A stretch of 64,000 nt of DNA from Vibrio sp. 99-8-1 (GTDB lineage Bacteria; Pseudomonadota; Gammaproteobacteria; Enterobacterales; Vibrionaceae), in assembly GCF_013114595.1 (NCBI RefSeq), contig NZ_VTXE01000002.1:124001-188000 (forward strand). The letters are read 5' to 3'. Made by a program: the position numbers and the translations under genes. How positions within the stretch are numbered: position 1 is the stretch's first letter; each line of letters opens with the position of its first letter. The notes beneath the pieces are model-generated. The model had not been told where the DNA came from and did not search any database. It saw nothing but the letters and a program-made list of their open reading frames with translations. Positions 1-8,872 of the stretch are shown here, in pieces.

Positions 1-930
1 TTTTCCATTGTATTTATCTCGCAAGCATTGCTATTGCCTGCAGCAGGACAGAAAGCCAAACATAAGGAACTCGCGGCTCGCTTAAGAGAGTCGCAACAAG
101 AGCTAGACGAAGAGAGTCGTTCCCTGCTTCAAGAGCAGTACCTTAAAGGGCTAACACCTTTTGAAAAGAAACTTGTTCAATGGTCTTTCTTTTCTGATTT
201 AAAAAAACTGCTGGAGTTATCCGGTATTGGCTGGGGCTTAAGTAAAACGTTAGCAATGACATTACTTGTCAGTCTTATGGTGATGCTAATTCTTGCTTTA
301 ATGGGACAACTATTGCTGCTTGTGTTGGGAGCTGGTGTCGCGGTATGGATCATGCTGTTTGTTTTTCTTAATAAGCGTATTTCGGCTCGACTCGCTAAAT
401 TTGAAGAGCAGCTTCCAGAAGCATTGGATATTATTCGTCGAGTTTTGCAAGCGGGTCAGCCGCTGAATCAAGCATTTAATGAAGTCGGGATGGAAATGCC
501 ACCGCCAATCGGGGTTGAGTTTAAGAACACCTTTAATCTACTTAATTATGGTTATGATCTACGTTTGGCTATTTTGCAGATGGCAGATAGAACTCCTACG
601 GTTTCTATGTTGGCTTTTTCAAGTGCGGTGTTATTACAGAAAGAGACTGGGGGGAACTTGAGTGAAAACCTGCAGAAAGTCTCCGATGTGTTACGAGGCA
701 GGTTTAAGTTAGCGCGTAAAATTAAAACCTTGTCAGCGGAAGCGAGAATGTCAGCTTGGATATTAACGCTATCACCTTTTGCTCTGTATTTGGGGTTGCG
801 GATTATTAACCCGGGCTATGTAGCACCGTTACATGAAGAGCCTATCGGGCTACAAATGGTAACCGGAGGTATTGTGCTGCTGTTTTTGGGTTCGCTCTGG
901 ATTCGAAAAATAATCAATATAGGAGTGTAA
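1..930 (+). CDS. tadB: TadB-like Tad/Flp pilus inner-membrane protein (5' end cut)
   Basis: The reading frame is open from the first base, so the true start lies outside the window and 309 residues are visible. It belongs to the T2SSF (GspF) fold family used as the inner-membrane platform of Tad/Flp pilus assembly. Hydrophobic segments lie at visible residues about 83-125 and again near the C-terminus. Between them is a cytoplasmic block with the pattern LPEALDIIRRVLQAGQ, typical of TadB. It is followed one base later by tadC and then tadD, the usual order, so it should be co-transcribed with them. The family assignment is firm; TadB rather than another GspF paralogue is inferred from gene order. 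Confidence 0.85.
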   Translation, partial: FSIVFISQALLLPAAGQKAKHKELAARLRESQQELDEESRSLLQEQYLKGLTPFEKKLVQWSFFSDLKKLLELSGIGWGLSKTLAMTLLVSLMVMLILALMGQLLLLVLGAGVAVWIMLFVFLNKRISARLAKFEEQLPEALDIIRRVLQAGQPLNQAFNEVGMEMPPPIGVEFKNTFNLLNYGYDLRLAILQMADRTPTVSMLAFSSAVLLQKETGGNLSENLQKVSDVLRGRFKLARKIKTLSAEARMSAWILTLSPFALYLGLRIINPGYVAPLHEEPIGLQMVTGGIVLLFLGSLWIRKIINIGV

Positions 931-931
931 A

Positions 932-1882
932 ATGGATGCCCTGTTTCAACTCCTCACTCAATTCGATATAACCGAGCTTGGTATCAGTTCTCAGTGGTTA
1001 TTGTTAGGGGCCATCGCTATCGCCACCTCCTTACTTGTTATTGCCATTGGTCTAATCATTATTGGTAGCAAAGATCCATTAAAAAAACGTTTAGAAGAGG
1101 TGTCAGCACAAGAGCTTCATAACCGAAAACGCAGCCATAAGCTGGAGAACACCTTAGAGTCTTTGTCGCCAGTGTTTACGCCCTCTAGCAGTAAAGAGAG
1201 AGAGTCCGTTAGTGTGAAATTGATGAACGCTGGTTTTCATCAAAAAAATGCACTCTCCATCTATTATGCGATAAAAACCTTAACAGGGGTTGTCGGAGTC
1301 ATTATCGCAGTGGCGCTCTATTTCTATATGAGTGAGTTTAAATACACCAATATCTTAATACTGCTCTCCGTCGCTGTAGGTCTGTTTCTGCCCAACCTGA
1401 TACTTGAACGATATATTGGTAAACGAAAAGAGCGAATGCGATCTGCGGTTCCTGATGCGTTAGATCTTCTTGTGGTATGTACGGAGTCTGGATTGGGGTT
1501 TAATGCTGCCATGCAGAGAGTGGCTAATGAGCTGACGGTTTCTCATCCTGACTTTGCCGATGAACTCGATACGGTTTGTGTGAAAATTCAAGCCGGGGTG
1601 ACCATTAAAGACGCTTTTAATGAGCTGATTCGTCGTACTGGTCTGCATGAAATTACCGGTTTAGTAAAAATGTTAAACCATGCTTCTCGGGTTGGAGGGA
1701 GTCTGGCAAAAACATTGCGAGACTATAACGAAGATTATCGCGATCGTCGCCAACAGGAAGCGGAAGAAGTTGCGGCAAAAATTCCGACAAAAATGTTGTT
1801 TCCTATGATTTTACTTATCTGGCCATGCTTCTTTATTGTCGCCATCGGACCAGCACTTATTACGATATTTACCACATTATGA
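932..1882 (+). CDS. tadC: TadC-like Tad/Flp pilus inner-membrane protein
   Basis: A 316-residue membrane protein of the same T2SSF family as its upstream neighbour. It has a hydrophobic N-terminal segment (about residues 22-45), two more near 110-155 and one at the C-terminus. The core block around residue 170 (VPDALDLLVVCTESGLGF) is characteristic of TadC. TadB and TadC are thought to pair as the platform that passes force from the TadA ATPase to the pilus. The ATG lies one base after the tadB stop with a GGAG ribosome site inside tadB, so the two are translationally linked. Confidence 0.88.
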   Translation: MDALFQLLTQFDITELGISSQWLLLGAIAIATSLLVIAIGLIIIGSKDPLKKRLEEVSAQELHNRKRSHKLENTLESLSPVFTPSSSKERESVSVKLMNAGFHQKNALSIYYAIKTLTGVVGVIIAVALYFYMSEFKYTNILILLSVAVGLFLPNLILERYIGKRKERMRSAVPDALDLLVVCTESGLGFNAAMQRVANELTVSHPDFADELDTVCVKIQAGVTIKDAFNELIRRTGLHEITGLVKMLNHASRVGGSLAKTLRDYNEDYRDRRQQEAEEVAAKIPTKMLFPMILLIWPCFFIVAIGPALITIFTTL

Positions 1883-1898
1883 TCGCCAAGGAGTCGAT

Positions 1899-2912
1899 AT
1901 GACTGTCAAACAACGACTGGCAATACTATTTCTGAGCAGTATTTTGACCGCTTGTGCAAGTGATGACAAAACAGCGGATTTTGATAGCGAACTCTATGCT
2001 GGAGATCCTATTGATAGTTTATTGGCAGAGGAAGCTCCAGTAAGTGAGATTGAAGCAATCCAGCGAGGGGATGCCGCACTGGATAGTCAAAACTATGATT
2101 TAGCGTTATACGAATATATTCGTTCTTTGGCTTTTTCTGATGGTAAGTTTCAGGATCGCAGTCTAAATACCATAGGAGAGATACACCTAGCACGAGGGAA
2201 TACTGAGCTGGCAGAAAAATCCTTTTTGCGTGCGTTAGACTTTAACCCTAACAATGTGGTGACTTTGCAGAGTTTAGGCGTTTTATACAGTAAAAGAGGC
2301 ATGATTCCGCAGGGAAGAAACGCCTTTTTTAAATCCATCTCTGTCGATCAAATACGGTTAACCAGTGGGGCGTTCGTTCGGGACTATGGTGAACTAACGG
2401 AGTCTGTAGTCGCTCAGCTATTGATTGATAAAGATTCTCCGCAAATGAGTTATATGGGGTTGGGCGTATTAGCGGATATTGACGCGCAATATGGTCTCGC
2501 TAAGCGTTTTTATGAAAAAGCGTTGGAGATAGATCCGCGTTCATCAAAAACCATGATTAACCTAGGTTATTCTCACTATATGAGTGGTAATTACCATATA
2601 GCTAAACGGCTAATGACCTCTGCATTGCAGATTGATCCCAGTAACCAAAGGGCGCTGAATAACTTAGCGCTGACTCACCTTGCATTAGAGGAAGTCCCTC
2701 AGGCACTGAATGTTTTTATGCGTCAAATGGGGCCAGCAGAAGCACTGAATAATGTCGGCTACTTTCTTATGCTCCACGGCAAACCTGAGCAGGCAATACC
2801 TTATTTACAGCAGGCTATCGACAAAAAGCCGTCCTATTATAAGGTGGCTAATGAGAATTTAAACAGAGCGTTAGCTGAGGTGAGAGCAAAAAGTAAAACC
2901 AAAATCAAATAG
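1899..2912 (+). CDS. tadD: TadD-like TPR lipoprotein
   Basis: A 337-residue lipoprotein with tetratricopeptide repeats. The N-terminus is a lipoprotein signal ending in the lipobox LTAC (Cys about residue 19), and TPR units fill roughly residues 60-320 (for example the repeats ending in ALDFNPNN, ALEIDPRS and ALQIDPSN). TadD is a Tad-locus pilotin or assembly factor at the outer membrane. The start at 1899 was chosen over an upstream in-frame ATG at 1836 because it has AAGGAG at 1888-1893 and yields an intact lipoprotein signal; the upstream start would bury it. A strong terminator overlaps the stop codon, so this is the last gene of the Tad operon. Confidence 0.86.
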   Translation: MTVKQRLAILFLSSILTACASDDKTADFDSELYAGDPIDSLLAEEAPVSEIEAIQRGDAALDSQNYDLALYEYIRSLAFSDGKFQDRSLNTIGEIHLARGNTELAEKSFLRALDFNPNNVVTLQSLGVLYSKRGMIPQGRNAFFKSISVDQIRLTSGAFVRDYGELTESVVAQLLIDKDSPQMSYMGLGVLADIDAQYGLAKRFYEKALEIDPRSSKTMINLGYSHYMSGNYHIAKRLMTSALQIDPSNQRALNNLALTHLALEEVPQALNVFMRQMGPAEALNNVGYFLMLHGKPEQAIPYLQQAIDKKPSYYKVANENLNRALAEVRAKSKTKIK

Positions 2913-2927
2913 TGGATTTTGGTTTTT
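2895..2927 (+). terminator. Rho-independent terminator after tadD
   Basis: Perfect 12-bp stem (AAAACCAAAATC, 2895-2906, pairing with 2915-2926), 8-base loop, then a T run. The left arm overlaps the last codons of tadD. Because the next gene converges on it and the left arm begins with an A run, it may act in both directions. Confidence 0.85.
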
Positions 2928-2937
2928 ATAAGTGATT

Positions 2938-4095
2938 TCAGTGTTGTTCACTAGGATCTAACTCTGGATGCTGCTTTATAATATCAGCCAGATAGCTTTG
3001 GTGGTTTCTTAACGCCGATACACATTTTCCATCCAGTTTGCCATTGGCGACCATCTTTTCTAGTTCCAGCATCGCCGCTGCAACAGAGCACGCCTGCTTA
3101 TAAGGTCTGTGACTGGTTAATGCATCAAAAATATTGGCGACCGTAACAATACGGGCTGCGACGGGTATATCTTCATGGCTTAATCCATTTGGATAACCAG
3201 AACCATCAAGGAACTCTTGGTGGCAGGCAATAATGCTTTTTAGCGTATCGACACAAGGATGAATCGGAGAGCCAAGGTTATCTATGATGTTATCAACCAA
3301 GTCGATACCATCGGCAATATGATTCCTCATTTTCTTACGTTCACTACCAGCTAGCGAATCCGGCTTGAGTAAAATATCGGTAGGCAGTGCCGACTTGCCA
3401 ATATCGTGCAGCCGGGCGAATAGATGAATGGTTTCTATCATCTCATCATCTAATTGATAGACGTCGGCCACTTCTCGAGCTATCACTTTAGAGTAATATC
3501 CTATGCGTTCCATATGCTGTTTTGATTCATTCTTATAGCCGGGAGATAACTCTTTGGTTAGCTCCGCAGATGCAACAATGGCATGAAGTAATGAGTATTC
3601 AGCGTTTACAACAAAACTGATTAAGTCGCAAAATGGCACTAATTCTTGCTGTACTGCCGTGGTAAATAGCCCTTTCTGTTTTGAGTTAAAGAAAATAAAA
3701 CCGATAAACTGTTGTAAGTGATACATGGGAACGGTAAAGGATGAGTGAAACCCGTGTTCTATCAGCCAGTTTGAATGGACGGAATCTGGGCTATATTCAT
3801 TAGGAATATCGTCGGTGATTCGAGGTTCATTATTATCGGCACACTGCTTTAGTGTGCGGCACTCTTTTAACGGAAATTCGTGATGAGAAAAAATGTCTAA
3901 AGATTGAGTACTCTCTGCGAATGTTTTTAACAGGTCGTTTTTTTGGTCGTAGGCCACAACCGCAATGCGATCTAACATTGGTATTGTTGTCATTACCCGA
4001 GCATGCAACTCTTCCAGCTCGTGGTGTAGAGAGCTTATTTGGTTTGGATGAGAATGATACATGGCGGTTGTGTCATTATTATTTAATCTTTGCAT
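2938..4095 (-). CDS. GAF and HD-GYP domain protein, putative c-di-GMP phosphodiesterase
   Basis: A 385-residue cytoplasmic protein. The N-terminal half looks like a GAF sensor domain (about residues 15-170). The C-terminal half is an HD-GYP domain with HDIGK, a conserved NHIADG and the GYP signature (DGSGYPNG), followed by ARIVTVANIFDALTSHRPYK. HD-GYP proteins usually hydrolyse cyclic di-GMP with a bound metal pair or triad. The canonical HHE before the GYP motif reads H-Q-E here (Q codon at 3217-3219), so one histidine ligand is replaced. Start 4095 is an ATG with a weak GGA site; an in-frame TTG lies at 4116 and another ATG at 4062. It stands alone, facing away from the PAP2 gene upstream. 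Confidence 0.85.
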   Translation of the reverse strand: MQRLNNNDTTAMYHSHPNQISSLHHELEELHARVMTTIPMLDRIAVVAYDQKNDLLKTFAESTQSLDIFSHHEFPLKECRTLKQCADNNEPRITDDIPNEYSPDSVHSNWLIEHGFHSSFTVPMYHLQQFIGFIFFNSKQKGLFTTAVQQELVPFCDLISFVVNAEYSLLHAIVASAELTKELSPGYKNESKQHMERIGYYSKVIAREVADVYQLDDEMIETIHLFARLHDIGKSALPTDILLKPDSLAGSERKKMRNHIADGIDLVDNIIDNLGSPIHPCVDTLKSIIACHQEFLDGSGYPNGLSHEDIPVAARIVTVANIFDALTSHRPYKQACSVAAAMLELEKMVANGKLDGKCVSALRNHQSYLADIIKQHPELDPSEQH

Positions 4096-4308
4096 ACTGA
4101 TTTTCCAACAAAACAACGGTCAGGTAATGAGAGGGCCTGACAAAAAATACGACAATCTTAGTTTAATTCTAGTTGCTAAAGGAGGAATGTGACCAATTAT
4201 CTCGCTTTCTAAGCCGCGATTATTTGCACTTGATCCGTTAAAACTGAGCTAGATAACCATTTCAATTTTGTTTGCTCTATTGCTGGACGTTGATTCAATT
4301 ACCGGCAT

Positions 4309-5367
4309 TTACAAAAGATGTTTGTCGTAATAACGATTGACGACGGTCCAGATGACAATAGTGGCGACAATGCTCGCGTATCCATCTACAGCATAATGCC
4401 AACCAAGATGAACAGAGCCAATTAAAATCGCCAAAGCGTAAATCCAAAACAGCCAACCTAGGGCTCTGTTTTGAGCTGAGACACCAAGTGCCATAAGCGT
4501 CGCCATTGAAACATGCATACTTGGCATGGCTGAGATGCCACTGCCTAAATCAAGCGTATTGTTTGTGTGCGCTTGCCATAATGCTTGCTGGGTTTCCAAT
4601 GCCCACAATTGAGGCCAGTTTTGTAACTCTAATACTTGATTTTGCTCTGCGAGCCGTTGAAAGAGTGGTTGATAATGCATGCTGTTGTTCTCTAGCAGTG
4701 CCAGATAGCAAGGTCCAGACGAGGCTAGTAGTATCGCTATTACTCCTCCTAAGATAATCCAGCAGCTAATGAATGAGATGAGGAATTTTTCTCGGCTAGC
4801 TTTTGGCTGCAACATGAAGACCAATAGTGTTCCCCAGACAATAAAAAACCACAAATTATATAAGATGTTGATCACTGATGATGCATAGGGAGAAGGAAAC
4901 AGTGCATGGGTAAACTGCCATGGAACAGTTTCAAAGTGTATGAGTTTATCGAGGTTGTGTAAGGTCAAATCTAACTGGAAAGGGTAGATGGCCCCAATGG
5001 TTGATTTGATCGAAGTATAGAGGGATAAAATTAAGTTGATAGCGATAAAAAGTAACAGGAAAGAGACGATTCGTTTCGGTTGTCTTATCTGAACACGCAG
5101 CTCATTAAGCAGAGCTTTAACTGGTGAAGGGTGTTTTTTAATGGCCATTCTTATTAGGAAATAGCTTAAGTACGATAGGATGAGCGTCGCAGCAACCGTA
5201 TCGATAGTATCAATATAGAGTGAAAAACGGATAGAAGAAAGCGAGCCTTGATAGAAAAAAAAGCCAGTGACAGAAAGAAGAATAAAAGTGCTGTATTTGT
5301 AGACGTTGTTGTTATCTTGGTAGAGAGCAACAAGAGCACGAAAAATGGAACGAATATTAATAGACAC
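4309..5367 (-). CDS. PAP2-superfamily membrane protein (inositolphosphotransferase-like)
   Basis: A 352-residue integral membrane protein with about eight hydrophobic segments. The C-terminal half carries the PAP2/phosphatase signature spread over two stretches: SAMPSMHVSMA (with the catalytic-type His) and GWHYAVDGYAS (His-x6-Asp arrangement), as in the PAP2_3 group that includes Aur1/Ipt1-like enzymes. Such proteins dephosphorylate or transfer phosphate groups on lipids; the substrate here cannot be read from sequence. Translation appears to start at GTG 5367, with GAGG about 10 bases upstream and no competing ATG. The 190 bp between this gene and the HD-GYP gene makes a shared transcript uncertain. 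Confidence 0.75.
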   Translation of the reverse strand: MSINIRSIFRALVALYQDNNNVYKYSTFILLSVTGFFFYQGSLSSIRFSLYIDTIDTVAATLILSYLSYFLIRMAIKKHPSPVKALLNELRVQIRQPKRIVSFLLLFIAINLILSLYTSIKSTIGAIYPFQLDLTLHNLDKLIHFETVPWQFTHALFPSPYASSVINILYNLWFFIVWGTLLVFMLQPKASREKFLISFISCWIILGGVIAILLASSGPCYLALLENNSMHYQPLFQRLAEQNQVLELQNWPQLWALETQQALWQAHTNNTLDLGSGISAMPSMHVSMATLMALGVSAQNRALGWLFWIYALAILIGSVHLGWHYAVDGYASIVATIVIWTVVNRYYDKHLL

Positions 5368-5473
5368 TTAGGCGACACCTCTATTGTTAACTTAGCAGAG
5401 AATGTCAGAAAACCAAGCTGTGACAGAGCTGAGATTGTAATTAATCGGCTGAAATTTCAAAAAAGTTAGCATC

Positions 5474-5498
5474 AAAAAAAGGCGAACCTAAGTTCGCC
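5474..5498 (-). terminator. Terminator after the ABC ATPase gene
   Basis: Stem GGCGAAC (5481-5487) with GTTCGCC (5492-5498), 4-base loop. Read on the minus strand it is followed by seven T residues (A run at 5474-5480), which fits termination of the msmK/ugpC-type gene that ends at 5546. Confidence 0.8.
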
Positions 5499-5545
5499 AA
5501 AAATACAATATAGAGAAAAACTCTGCAATTGCTTAAGGAAAGTCG

Positions 5546-6631
5546 TTAACTGGTGATGCAAAGACCTTGTTTATCGAAAAGATGTACGTCACTAGCTACA
5601 CAGCTAAGTAGCACTTTTTCGTAACTGTTTACCTCTTGGTCTCCCGGCAAGTGAACTTTAAAGCTATCCACTCCAGATGACTGTCCAAACATATAGGTAC
5701 TGTTGCCAAGCCTTTCAACAACTTCGCTCTGGAAGTTGATTTTGATGTCAGCTTCATCGTTAATTAACAGGTGTTCAGGGCGAATACCGAAAGTAATCTC
5801 TTCACCTATTGTTACGTCACGTTTTGGTAGTGGAACAGTAAACTGCTGTTCATCATTTGTGGTGAGAGTGAGCGAGCTCTCTTCAATAGCGGTAACTTTA
5901 GTAGGAACCAAGTTCATTCGTGGGGAGCCAATGAAACCAGCAACAAATTCGTTGGCAGGTTTATGATAAAGCTCTAACGGGGAGCCTACTTGCTCTACTT
6001 TCCCATCTCTTAATACCACGATTTTATCCGCTAGTGTCATCGCTTCCACTTGATCGTGGGTGACGTAGATCATGGTGTTTTGTAGTTCTTGATGCAATTT
6101 GGCTATTTGGAGGCGCATTTCAACACGCAACTCTGCATCTAGGTTGGATAGTGGTTCATCAAATAGGAACACTTTTGGATTACGAACAATCGCACGTCCA
6201 ATGGCCACACGTTGACGCTGACCACCTGACAACTCTTTTGGTTTACGTTTACGCAGTTTATCCAGTTGTAGGGTCTTAGCAGCAAGATCAACTTGCTTCT
6301 CTATTTGCTCTTTCGGCACTCCATTCATCTTAAGGCCGAATCCCATGTTCTCTTCAACCGTCATATGTGGATAGAGAGCATAAGACTGGAATACCATAGC
6401 AACCCCGCGTTCAGCTGGATCAATATCGTTTACCAATGTATCACCAATATGAATGTCACCTTCGGTAATTTCTTCCAATCCGGCTACCAGACGTAATAGC
6501 GTTGATTTACCACAACCGGATGGCCCAACAAATACAACGAATTCGCCGTTTTCAATTTCTAAATCGATGCCATGAATTGTTTGTACATCACCAAAACGTT
6601 TTATAACTTTCTTTAACGTAATGTCTGCCAT
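5546..6631 (-). CDS. Sugar ABC transporter ATPase, UgpC/MsmK/MalK type
   Basis: A 361-residue ABC ATPase. Walker A is GPSGCGKST (near residue 37), the signature is LSGGQRQRVAIGRA, Walker B is VFLFDEPLSNLD, and an H-loop (THDQ) follows; the last 120 residues form a TOBE/OB regulatory region as in MalK and UgpC. It would energise the permease pair encoded divergently at 6954-8725. The start at 6631 is preceded by AAGGAG at the right distance; 20 more codons are open upstream but lack a good site. The gene is read away from the permeases across a 322-bp control region with a GalR-type operator, so both arms may be controlled together. Such ATPases can serve several sugar importers. Confidence 0.9.
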   Translation of the reverse strand: MADITLKKVIKRFGDVQTIHGIDLEIENGEFVVFVGPSGCGKSTLLRLVAGLEEITEGDIHIGDTLVNDIDPAERGVAMVFQSYALYPHMTVEENMGFGLKMNGVPKEQIEKQVDLAAKTLQLDKLRKRKPKELSGGQRQRVAIGRAIVRNPKVFLFDEPLSNLDAELRVEMRLQIAKLHQELQNTMIYVTHDQVEAMTLADKIVVLRDGKVEQVGSPLELYHKPANEFVAGFIGSPRMNLVPTKVTAIEESSLTLTTNDEQQFTVPLPKRDVTIGEEITFGIRPEHLLINDEADIKINFQSEVVERLGNSTYMFGQSSGVDSFKVHLPGDQEVNSYEKVLLSCVASDVHLFDKQGLCITS

Positions 6632-6953
6632 TACTGACTCCTTTGCTACAGTTTGGCTGGTATATGCAATTTCTGCTTGTGTATAAAACATACTCGATTT
6701 GTTGAGATTTGTTAGTGGCGAAACTGGAATTGTTGATCTTTGTCATACTTCTAACACGATTTCAGACGATTTTTGTGGAAACGTTTACAAAATGGCATCT
6801 TAACTGTGCAAAATTTCTACCTTGGTTCTATTATAAATTCGTAAGCTGTCGAAATTATGGCTGTATGTCAGTTTAGTTGCTGTCTAGATGCTTTGGTTTA
6901 GACAGGTCAATCGAGTACAGAATTTCGACGTATCTAGTGGGAGTGTCGGAAAA
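6632..6953 (+). other. Divergent control region between the ABC ATPase and permease genes
   Basis: A 322-bp gap without a supported gene. It holds a GalR-type operator at 6775-6790. To its right, TATTAT near 6830 preceded 17 bases earlier by a poor -35 (GTGCAA) could be a promoter for the permease operon; this is weak. No good CRP box was found. Confidence 0.5.
6775..6790 (+). promoter_or_regulatory. GalR-type operator (transporter side)
   Basis: GTGGAAACGTTTACAA matches the E. coli GalR/GalS consensus GTGNAANCGNTTNCAC at all but the last fixed position. The inner 14 bases TGGAAACGTTTACA are identical to the site before galE at 15710-15723. It sits between the divergent ATPase and permease genes, where a repressor could control both. 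Confidence 0.75.
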
Positions 6954-7874
6954 ATGGAGCCTTCAGTGAAAACGATCTACCCAGAGAACCGTATGCCTTC
7001 GGTCAGTAAGAAAAGGCGAGTGAGCTCGAAACTATCACCATGGCTATTTTTAGCACCAGCTATCGTGGTTTTTTTGATTTATGTTATCTATCCAATTATC
7101 GATAGTATCATTTTAAGTTTTTATAACTGGGATGGTTTAGGTGATAAAACGTGGGTTGGTTTCGATAACTATGTAGAGCTATTTGACTCTGATACTTTTT
7201 ATACCTCATTGAAAAACAACTTTTTATGGTTGGTTTTCTTTATGCTAGCGCCTCCTATTGGTATGGCCATCGCATTATTCTTAAACCAACAGGTGAGAGG
7301 GATTCGAGTTGTTAAATCACTTTTCTTTTTCCCATTTGTCATCTCTCAAGTTGTTGTTGGTTTGGTGTTTGCGTGGTTCTACGATCCAAGTTTTGGTCTG
7401 TTAAATATCGCTCTAGGGTGGTTCGGTATTGCGCCGATCTCTATCCTCGCCAATGAAGAGTATGTGACCTACGGTATTATCGCGGCAGGTTTATGGCCTC
7501 AAATATCTTACTGCATGATTCTGTATTTAACCGGGTTAAACAATTTAGATCCTGAACAACTTGAAGCCGCTCGATTAGATGGTGCCAAAAAGTTAAAAAT
7601 GCTTTGGTATATCGTCATTCCTCAGCTTCGTCCTGCTACCTTCATTGCCATAGTGGTTACGGTTATTGGCGCGTTACGTTCATTTGACTTAGTCGCCACT
7701 ATGACCGCGGGTGGTCCATGGGGCAGCTCTACGGTACTGGCATATCAAATGTACGAAGAGTCAATTTTTAACTATCGCATGGGTTACGGTGCAGCTGTTT
7801 CAGTGGTGCTATTTTTAATTATGGATGTTTATATCGCTTACTTCTTGTGGCGTATGTTGAGGAGTGAAAAATAA
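6954..7874 (+). CDS. Sugar ABC transporter permease, MalF/UgpA type
   Basis: A 306-residue inner-membrane permease with six predicted membrane segments and the binding-protein-dependent transport signature for the coupling helix (EQLEAARLDGAKKLKMLW, about residues 196-213), where it would contact the ATPase. It pairs with the next gene, which overlaps it by one base (TAATG). The ATG at 6954 follows GGGAG by about 10 bases; an upstream TTG/ATG extension to 6888 is open but would add a poorly hydrophobic leader. The substrate is inferred to be a galactoside from the alpha- and beta-galactosidase genes downstream. Confidence 0.9.
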   Translation: MEPSVKTIYPENRMPSVSKKRRVSSKLSPWLFLAPAIVVFLIYVIYPIIDSIILSFYNWDGLGDKTWVGFDNYVELFDSDTFYTSLKNNFLWLVFFMLAPPIGMAIALFLNQQVRGIRVVKSLFFFPFVISQVVVGLVFAWFYDPSFGLLNIALGWFGIAPISILANEEYVTYGIIAAGLWPQISYCMILYLTGLNNLDPEQLEAARLDGAKKLKMLWYIVIPQLRPATFIAIVVTVIGALRSFDLVATMTAGGPWGSSTVLAYQMYEESIFNYRMGYGAAVSVVLFLIMDVYIAYFLWRMLRSEK

Positions 7875-8725
7875 TGTATCCGCAACCAATTCAAAAATCA
7901 GGACGCTTTACCAATATAAGCTACCGAGTCGCACTACCTATCTCCATTATTATGTGGTTGTTGCCGTTGATAGCGGTGATGATGACCTCTATTCGCTCTA
8001 TGGATGACATCAATAAAGGTAATTACTGGGGTTGGCCAAGCGAAATTCAATTTATTGAAAACTACACTCAGGTTTTTACTGCAACACCAATGGGACAGTA
8101 CCTGCTAAATAGTTTGATGATCACTCTTCCGGCCGTCGCGGGTGCAGTGGCATTGTCAACGTTAGCAGGGTTTGCACTGGCTAAATATAACTTTAAAGCG
8201 AACATCTGGATCTTCGCTATGTTTATTGCTGGTAACTTTGTTCCTTTCCAAATTCTAATGATTCCAGTGCGTGATCTCACCATCGCGTTTGGGCTCTATG
8301 ATACGCATTGGGCGCTGATATTTTTCCATATCGCTTTCCAATCCGGTTTTTGTACCTTATTTATGCGCAACTTTATTGTCGGCATTCCTGATGCACTGAT
8401 AGAAGCGGCGCGTGTAGAAGGTGTGAATGAGTGGAAGATCTTTTGGCATATCGTATTGCCGCTAGTTCGTCCTGCTCTAGCTGCGCTTTCTGTACTGGTA
8501 TTTACCTTTATCTGGAATGACTTTTTCTGGGCATTGGTGCTGGTACAAAGTGATGAAGTACGTCCGGTAACGGCAGGGTTAAGTTCTCTACAAGGACAGT
8601 GGTTAGCATCATGGCAGTTTATGTCTGCTGGTGCAGTTGTTGCTGCAATACCGCCTGTTGTGCTGTTCTTTACCATGCAACGCCATTTTATTGCCGGGCT
8701 AACTTTAGGTGCGACCAAAGGGTAA
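7874..8725 (+). CDS. Sugar ABC transporter permease, MalG/UgpE type
   Basis: A 283-residue inner-membrane permease, partner of the preceding gene, with six membrane segments and the coupling-helix motif EAARVEGVNEWKIFWHIVLP (about residues 177-196). Its start codon overlaps the stop of the upstream permease, indicating coupled translation and an equal ratio of the two subunits. The MalG/UgpE assignment rests on family pattern and order; the sugar carried is inferred from neighbours only. Confidence 0.9.
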   Translation: MYPQPIQKSGRFTNISYRVALPISIIMWLLPLIAVMMTSIRSMDDINKGNYWGWPSEIQFIENYTQVFTATPMGQYLLNSLMITLPAVAGAVALSTLAGFALAKYNFKANIWIFAMFIAGNFVPFQILMIPVRDLTIAFGLYDTHWALIFFHIAFQSGFCTLFMRNFIVGIPDALIEAARVEGVNEWKIFWHIVLPLVRPALAALSVLVFTFIWNDFFWALVLVQSDEVRPVTAGLSSLQGQWLASWQFMSAGAVVAAIPPVVLFFTMQRHFIAGLTLGATKG

Positions 8726-8731
8726 TGAGTC

Positions 8732-8756
8732 GGTGCCGATAATAGCGATTGGCACC
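8732..8756 (+). repeat. Intercistronic hairpin after the second permease
   Basis: GGTGCC (8732-8737) pairs with GGCACC (8751-8756); the stem can be extended by AGT/ACT across a one-base bulge. There is no T run, so it is more likely an mRNA-processing or stability element than a full terminator. Confidence 0.45.
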
Positions 8757-8827
8757 ACTGATTTGTCGTACTGATACCTAAGTGTATTAACCCTAATTAA
8801 TTGAGATATAAAGCTAAAAAAATAATT

Positions 8828-8853
8828 AGTTGGACCAACTTGAGCTTCGGCTC
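8828..8853 (+). repeat. Tandem small hairpins in the leader of the binding-protein gene
   Basis: AGTTGG-A-CCAACT (8828-8840) is immediately followed by GAGC-TTCG-GCTC (8842-8853). The second has a UUCG tetraloop closed by C-G, an unusually stable RNA hairpin. It ends about 7 bases before the AAGGA ribosome site, a position that could protect the downstream message from 3'-to-5' decay or set a processed 5' end. Confidence 0.5.
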
Positions 8854-8872
8854 TAATAACAAGGACCTCAAT

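Noticed and set aside
8296..8718. 140-codon minus-strand frame inside the second permease gene
   Set aside because: Fully inside a conserved membrane protein gene; Thr/Ala/Lys-rich composition is that of a reverse-strand shadow.
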